The notes under the pieces were generated by a model. It was not told where the DNA came from. It saw nothing but the letters and a program-made list of their open reading frames with translations, and did no database searches. Positions 57,871 to 64,000 of a stretch of 64,000 nucleotides of DNA are shown one piece after another; within the stretch, counting starts at the first letter, position 1; each line of letters opens with the position of its first letter. Position numbers and translations under genes: made by a program. Source of the DNA: Trichostrongylus colubriformis (lineage: Eukaryota; Nematoda; Chromadorea; Rhabditida; Trichostrongylidae); the NCBI GenBank assembly GCA_963978905.1, contig OZ022259.1:9982001-10046000 (forward strand), read 5' to 3'.

Positions 57871-58169
57871 TTTCCACTAGTTCTCCTGGGCTCTTCGAAT
57901 GAGCTTTCGAAGCTTTTCCTTGCACAGGATTTTCATGAAGACCTGACAGCTAATGACACATCACCTCATCACGATGCTTCGACACTTTTCCGAGTTACTT
58001 CGAGCATTTCCCTTTTTGATAATGGAAAAAGCCTTTTGAGTGTATATTAAGCGGAACGGCATACTTTAATTCGTCAATCTGAAATAGAATTTTGCTGAGA
58101 GAACTGAACTAAGAGTGTTTAGTTTTCAATCGATCGCTTGTAAGGATGCGCCGCGCATTCTAGCCTATT

Positions 58170-58345
58170 CAAAATCGTGGTGGGAGGTGAATACGATCTG
58201 GTCTATACGAAGACTTGGGAGGGCAAGCCGATCTTCAAGACTCGTATGATTCTAGACGAATGTATTACCAACTCATGCCCGCAGGCATGGAAGACAGGAT
58301 TGCCCACTCATGCCCGCAGGCATGGAGGACAGTTGACCGGGATGG
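58170..58345 (+). repeat. Dispersed repeat R4, copy c, with an internal duplication
   Basis: GGTCTATACGAAGACTTGGG aligns with the conserved GGCCTATACAATGACTTGCG block. A 34-bp segment beginning CTCATGCCCGCAGGCATGGA is tandemly duplicated at 58,273 and 58,307. Confidence 0.55.
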
Positions 58346-58724
58346 GCTTCATGGAGATTTTATCCTCGCACCCCTGTCAGCACACCACCTTCACCATTTG
58401 CTGAGAAATTAAGAAAATGTATGGCTATGAAGCAATAAAAGGACCAGAAACATAAATTACATATTGAATTCGAATTAGTGAGAATATCGAAATTTCACGC
58501 CGATCTAGATTGTACAAATAGCGCGAAAATCCGTATACGCAAGTATTTGTGACCGTCATGCCCATAGAATTGAAAGGGCCAGTACGTCTGCACTCCGAAA
58601 TGAAAAGTGTAAGGTTCATAACTGTAGATGGCATGTGAAACAAACCGGCAATCCCCTGTGCCACTTCGCAGGGGGCATCGATACTAAATGAGGAATTACT
58701 GTGTACAGCTCGCACCAGAGTTTC

Positions 58725-58957
58725 GGATGTGTACCCTTATGTCAGGATTTGGCTCGACGACGAGCGGAGTGCGACGCAGCGAGCTATGCACGTCGCGGTA
58801 GTTGGGTCTTAAAACGATTACACGGTAATGCTAAGGGCACGATACGCAGTTGACTTGTAATCGCTTCGGGACCCCTTTTCATGCGCCTTTAGCTCGTCCG
58901 CATTGCTTCGCTTGCAAAATTCCGCAGTTCGAAAATCTGACATAAAGGTACACACCC
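58725..58957. mobile_element. Mutator-like MITE, copy 4
   Basis: Ends GGATGTGTACCCTTATGTC and GACATAAAGGTACACACC. The interior is nearly collinear with the 15.84-kb copy (CACGTCGCGGTAGTTGGGTC, CAGTTGACTTGTAATCGCTT). Flanks AGAGTTTCG and AAAATCTCG are weakly similar. Confidence 0.7.
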
Positions 58958-59776
58958 CAAAATCTCGGTTCGATTTTTCACCGAAGTTCATCTATCTACT
59001 CCCAATCAGTAATCTGTTTTGATACCTATTTGACATCACAATCAGGCCACTGACCACTAGGAATTCACCTACTCGCTTTGGAGCTCGACATTGGCAGCGA
59101 GAACGAGAACCGCCGAAAATCTCTACCAAAATAAGGTTTTCCTTCTGTTGATTTTTTGCTGGTTTTCTTAGTTCTTATTTATCTGACCATCTGCTTCATC
59201 TCCAGCCACATCCAATTGTAACGGAAAATCATCACGCTGTCTTCGTTTGAGTATAGTCTGAAGCCCAGTCAAAAAAGCCTTCGGTCGAATAGAGCGCAGC
59301 ACAAACCGATAGGTTAGCGTCGAGCGATTCGAACATACTAGCGACCATTAATCATAAACCAGCTAAAAAACAGCTTCACGTTGATGATGAGGCACGATGA
59401 ATGAGGGATGCACAAGCAGGGAAAGAAGAAGATCCATCGCGAATTGAAGACGTGCAACCAAGCGATTGTAATTGCTCATCTGAAACCACAACTGAAAAGG
59501 GACAAATCTATTTATGGAATTAGAACGACCATTCTCGAGGTTAATTTACTAATTAGTGAAATGTCATGAATTCGACTGCAAAAACCAGCAATTGTGAAAG
59601 GAATGCAAATGAAGCACATCAAAATTCCGTGACTGAATGCCTCTTTAGCAAGGAAAATGAATAGAGGATGGGTTGCGTATACTGAACACTCTCTACAAAA
59701 TTTACAATCATGAAATGGACAACAACGAGCATCTTGAAAGCAAACATCAAGAACCCGTACTTTCATACGAATTGTA
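58958..59776. other. Unassigned region with an open minus frame
   Basis: The minus frame at 59512-59774 (up to the mariner end) is Cys-rich and hydrophobic (CCPFHDCKFCRECS, then HGILMCFICIPFTI). It could be a coding relic interrupted by the mariner, but the sequence across the element does not continue it. Confidence 0.3.
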
Positions 59777-60632
59777 TTAGGTTGTCCCAAAAGCCTTGTA
59801 AGATTTTTTCCAATCATCACTTTTTATTATTTTTTCTTCCTACAAACAATAATTAGGCTACGAAGTCACTCTGCCACCTCACAGGTGGATCGTTGATTCC
59901 CTCCTCCCGGAACTCTGGGTTCTGGGAGTCGAAGAAGTCAGCTATCGCCTTCGCAAGCAAGTCTTAATCAAGGAATTTGCTCTCGGCCAGGAAGGATTTC
60001 AGAGGATGGCTAAGGTGGTAGTCATAAGGGACAATGCCTGGAGAGTATGGCGGGTGGGGCAGGACATCCCAGCCGAGCCCCTGTAGCTTGGCCTGGGTAC
60101 TTTTCGCGAAATGGAGGGGGCGTCGTCATGAAGGAAGGTTATCGCTGACCTTTTCCGGCGCTTTTCTCGAACAGCGACGGACGAGCTGCTGGAGCTGATG
60201 GATGCATAAGGCAGCGGTGACTGTCTCGCCTTGTACCAGCACCTCTTTTGAAAGCATTCCTTCTGCGTCCCAGAGTCCTGAGCGTGGTTGGTCTTCCATG
60301 TCTCTCTCGCCGTTGCTGGAGCTGATGAACCTACGGCGCACGGTCTGTAGCTCACACATCCCTTGCTCAATGCAGCGTTGATGGAGTGGCAAGCTTCCGT
60401 TGCTTTGGTACCGCAAGACCAGCCACAGAGGTTGACACCGCGTGTTGGTGGGTATCGACTACGGGCATTGCATCTCTCTCCACGAAATCTTGTGAGTCAA
60501 TATATATTTTGCTAGAAGGCTTAGAGAACGTTCTACCATAATGCCCGTTCTGAACCACTCGGACTTGCCTACAAGTAAACAAGAGTTATTGATTTCTTTG
60601 AAAAAAATCCTACAGGACTTGCGACAACCTAA
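59777..60632 (-). mobile_element. Internally deleted mariner element, 856 bp (subfamily 3)
   Basis: TIR TTAGGTTGTCCCAAAAGCCT (the right end slightly diverged) with flanking TA (59775-59776, 60633-60634). On the minus strand, SSNGERDMEDQPRSGL runs directly into WDAEGMLSKEVLVQGETVTA, then FLHDDAP for the HDN block. The second DNA-binding domain and first catalytic Asp are therefore deleted at the same junction as in the 62.7-kb copy. Frameshifts break the rest. Confidence 0.88.
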
Positions 60633-62149
60633 TACTATACTTTTTATAAGTGGAATACACCTGGTGTAGTGACAACTGCGCCGCCCCATAGTTTCGTGCG
60701 TAGACTGAATCTCGGATCAGTGCCCCCCTGCCAGAGGCAAAGCTCTCCATCTTCGCAAACCTAGTGAAAAATAGCAGAATATTCCAGAAGCATACAAAAT
60801 GGACTTGTACATCAGCTGATCCATGCAAGTCATCGTATAGGCCAAATCATGCTGAAATCTTGCTACCGATCAATGCTCGAATCCTGCATAGTGGGTGGCC
60901 TTGTTAGGACAGAACCACGCCGCGGCAAGCGGTGCCATGCGTGCCAGTTAGTTGCTATATATGCATTATGGTCTGAGGGTCATCCACTGTTCTACGTTCA
61001 AAGCAAAGGGGAGGACATCGCTCTATGACCAAACTACACACTGCGCCCCTACTTCGCACGTCTAGCGCTACGCACTGCCCCCTCCCCCTCCCCTTCCTCT
61101 TCTCAACCCCCCTCCCCCCCCACCCTCCCACGATGCTGTCCTAACGATACAAATCTTCTAATAGTTCATGCTTCATGGTTTGATTGAGTGGTCATACCTT
61201 GTGGATGGTGTCACTATGAGCCCCACCTAAAATATTTATAACAGACCCGTCTGTTATTAGGCTTATTAGGTTATCAAAGATATCGAGCAACATTGACTAA
61301 ATGACTCGCCGGCAAAAACAAAAGACAAGAAAAGACTGAAATTGAGATCATAATATCTGTGAAGGATTGTCGTAGTGTACGTTTGCTGCGATGAAAGCAG
61401 CACTCAGAGGAGAGACCAGACGAGAAGTAACAGCAAAACGACAAAAAAGGATGCCGTGGCTGTGTCATCACATCCGCTCGGAGACACTTCCACTTACTAG
61501 TCATCCTTCAGCGTGTCAGGCGTCTAACGCATTGTAAAGCATTCTGGAACCGCAGAACAGAGAATGGTGTTCCCTCTTAGGAGTAAAATTACTCTAGACA
61601 GGATCAAATGCATCTGAGGCCTTCGTTCCTAGTCTGGTGAACTAAAAACCCCAAGTCCTCTAGATGAGCGACAGGACAGTCGAATCAGGTCAGGTCACGG
61701 GAGGAGGCAGAAGTCACGTCATTTAGCATGCAGTGCATTCAGGTAGGACCAATCAAGTGCTTGTCTTGCGCAGTACGCAAGCAAATTAGGACGGGTTCAG
61801 CGTCTGGCCATAGAAAGGCTGCTGAGCAATGCGCGAGATGATTCCGCCCACTACTTTGATCCGATAAAACAGCTGATGGCCTTGTTTACGTCCTTAGTTT
61901 TATACCACCAACCACATGTGATGCGAATCACAAAGCCCTCGGGAAATCGGTTGTCTAATTGTGACATAATGGGAATTGCGCATAAAAATGGACCCCACCC
62001 CCATCAACATCTTCGACCATCGGCACCATCGGCCACGAAGAAAAGCAAGGCCTACTGCTTCCATATTCGACCGCGCGAATGCCTCCCTGTAACAAATGGT
62101 GGTAAGAAACGATGAAGGAACGTAGGGATAAAGTTTTTGCCCTTAATCA
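60633..62149. other. Unassigned region with R4 fragment
   Basis: About 60,800-60,900 (-) holds a short R4 copy (CATGCAAGTCATCGTATAGG). A CT-rich C-run stretch occurs at about 61,079-61,130. Nothing else recognised. Confidence 0.4.
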
Positions 62150-62385
62150 TGGGATAGGTGGTCCATTTCAGTTCCATTTACAATCTTGGTGCCAGATTAA
62201 TGGGATTCGGCCTGACAGTGACTTGCGGTGGCCAGCTGATGCGCAAGTGCTATACGCTCCCACACGAGCTCGGTAACGATTAATTGGAGGGACGGGAGGT
62301 TTGGTTGGCCTGGCCGGGCATTGCTGCTGTATTTGATCCCTGTACTATGAGAGTGGGAGGCCACCGGTCATTAAACCACCACCGA
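62150..62385 (+). repeat. Dispersed repeat R4, copy e (longest)
   Basis: GGGATTCGGCCTGACAGTGA, CTTGCGGTGGCCAGCTGATG, GGACGGGAGGTTTGGTTGGC and CTGTACTATGAGAGTGGGAG occur in the family order. Confidence 0.65.
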
Positions 62386-62544
62386 AAACATAAATGTGCA
62401 AATTTTCGTAGCAAACTGACACAGGTGTTTTACGTGCCGGCTTAATTACAGTGCAGGTTATCTTGGTCTACTTATTGAAGTTGCTCGGTTAGCGATGTTG
62501 GTGATGACGCCTTTGGTGTTGATCAGTTTTTTTGGGATGGCCAT

Positions 62545-62636
62545 GCATTTCAGTTCAGAATCTTGCTTAAGTGAATGCGATTTGGCCTATACAAAGACTT
62601 GGGGGCGGGGGCGGGGGGTGGGGGGGGTGGTTGTCG
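62545..62636 (+). repeat. R4 fragment followed by a G-rich tract
   Basis: GCGATTTGGCCTATACAAAG plus ACTTGGGGG breaks into about 30 nt of G-runs (62,601-62,629) with several runs of 4-7 G: quadruplex potential on the plus strand. Confidence 0.6.
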
Positions 62637-62686
62637 ATGTGAAAATTAGCTACGCACCATGAACCACATCCGGCTGTGACGAAATA

Positions 62687-63549
62687 TTAGGTTGTCCCAA
62701 AAGTCTTGTAGTATTTTTTTCGATCATCATTTTTTATTTTTTATTTTTCGTCCAACAAATAACAATTAGGCAACAACGTATTGACCATTGTTATCGACAA
62801 CACTCTGCCACCTTACAGATAGACCCTTGATTCCCTCCTCCCAGAACTCTGGATTCTGAGAGTCGAAGAAGTCAGCGATGCCTTCGCAAGCAAGTCATAA
62901 TCAACGAATTTTCTCTTGGCCAGGAAGGATTCGAGAGGATGGGTAAGGTGATAGCCAGAAGGGGCAATGTCTGGAGAGTATGGCGGGTGGGGCAGCACAT
63001 CCCAGCCGAGCTCCTATAACTTGGCCTGGGTACTTTTCGCGAAATGGGAGCGAAATGGGAGCGGGCGTCGTCATGAAGAAGGGTGACCGCGGACCTTTTC
63101 CGGCACTTTTCTCGAACAGCGACGGCGAGCTGCTGGAGCTGTTGGGTGCATACGGCAGCGGTGACTGTCTCGCCTTGTACCACCATCTCGCGGAGAAGCA
63201 TTCCTTCCGCGTCCCAGAACCAGCACAGTCCCAAGCGTGGTTTGTCTTTCATGTCAATCTCGCCGTTGCTGAAGCTGATGAGCCAGCGGCGCACGGTCAC
63301 GTTGCTCACACATCCCTTACCCAATGCAGCGCTGATGGAGTGGCAAGCTTCCATCGTTTTGGTGCCGCAAGACCGCTCATAATAGATGACACCGCGAGTT
63401 GGATGGGTATCGACAACGGGCATTGTAGCTCTCTCCACGGGATGGTGGCACAATATATATTTTCCTAGAAAGCTTAGGGAACGTTCTACCACATTCCTAA
63501 ACCGCATGGACGTTTGGGAAAATATGAAAAGACTTTTGGGACAACCTAA
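62687..63549 (-). mobile_element. Internally deleted mariner element, 863 bp (subfamily 3)
   Basis: TIR TTAGGTTGTCCCAAAAGTCT at both ends, TA outside (62685-62686, 63550-63551). The minus frame 62872-63507 is open for 211 residues. It has a DNA-binding helix region (VTVRRWLISFSNGEIDMKDK), then PRLGL joined straight to CWFWDAEGMLLREMVVQGET, then LLHDDARSHFA (second catalytic Asp). HPPYSPDIAPSGYHL follows in a shifted frame near 62,990. The first catalytic Asp is missing. Confidence 0.9.
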
Positions 63550-63551
63550 TA

Positions 63552-64000
63552 CATGTAGGATAATCTACAGAAATAGGATCATGTAGGATCTGGAAGCCAT
63601 TCTCGTAAATCGTTCACAGGTACTTGTATATCCTGAATCCGTCTGATGGGATGTTGAACACAAAATGAATCTTTCGCCGGTGACTAATCAGTCAATCACT
63701 GATTAAACAGGACCGCGGCTCTTAGCCCGAAAAAGCATTTTGGAGCGCTGTACTCGACCTCGTCACGGTCAAAGGTTGAGCAGCTCCTCGCTTTGATCGG
63801 TTCGTCAAACAAGGGAATACGTGACTCAAAGACCCTATCATTTTTCTCGTTTGGAAGAAAAACCATCGAGCACTATTCTGTTCACCAGACCCGTTCATAG
63901 CCCTCATCTGCAACAGCTCCCAAGCACCAGGTCTCCGCTCCATTATCCCCTCAATCTTATTATTTCTTTAGCGTTGTTTGTCTTTTGACTCGATTAACCA
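63552..64000. other. Unassigned end of window
   Basis: No gene recognised; ATTCTCGTAAATCGTTCACAG near 63,600 resembles the dispersed stretch near 53,470. Confidence 0.4.

Noticed and set aside
59512..59820. Cys-rich minus ORF as a gene broken by mariner
   Set aside because: The sequence on the far side of the element does not continue the frame or its composition, so gene interruption is not supported.

Overview
This is a eukaryotic window with no operons, bacterial-type promoters, rRNA or CRISPR. It looks like a repeat-rich nematode genome, most likely a rhabditid of the strongylid/hookworm type. The clues are short, phase-consistent introns with TTTCAG-like acceptors, a conserved metazoan gene cut into small exons, many mariner-type elements, Gypsy remnants, and an LTR element carrying a phlebovirus-like glycoprotein ORF of the kind known from nematode BEL/Pao elements. 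The species assignment is inference.

Layout. 1-15 kb has no recognisable host gene except one possible isolated exon; it holds a possible Pao pol fragment and several terminal-inverted-repeat (TIR) elements: Mutator-like MITEs, a palindromic MITE, a TA-flanked 1.1-kb element and a TTAA-flanked piggyBac-type MITE. A small three-exon gene for a single-pass membrane protein is modelled at 15.4-16.8 kb (+), with a MITE in its second intron. 17-20 kb is a cluster of foldback, MITE and SINE insertions. 20.6-25.7 kb (-) carries the best host gene: 13 exons of an SLC30A9 (ZnT9) homologue, all in phase; only the first exon was not found. 26-29.5 kb is homopolymer, tetranucleotide and minisatellite DNA.

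29,557-35,485 is a complete, apparently young LTR element. It has two identical 479-bp LTRs, a 5-bp target duplication and a primer site matching tRNA-Gly. Its only long ORF is a 496-aa class II (phlebovirus Gc-like) envelope glycoprotein. No gag or pol is visible; the leader is instead filled with a degenerate short-repeat array. This env-only element is the most unusual object in the window.

36-39 kb holds MITEs and dispersed repeats plus a patchwork of duplicated segments. 40-47 kb (-) holds two decayed Gypsy elements; one has a 1-kb TIR transposon inserted exactly into its integrase zinc-binding region. From 47.7 kb to the end the window contains four mariner derivatives of 853-899 bp that all lost the segment with the first catalytic aspartate, along with a tRNA-derived SINE, further MITEs and a recurrent repeat family. 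Apart from SLC30A9 and the small membrane-protein gene, nearly everything recognisable is mobile DNA.
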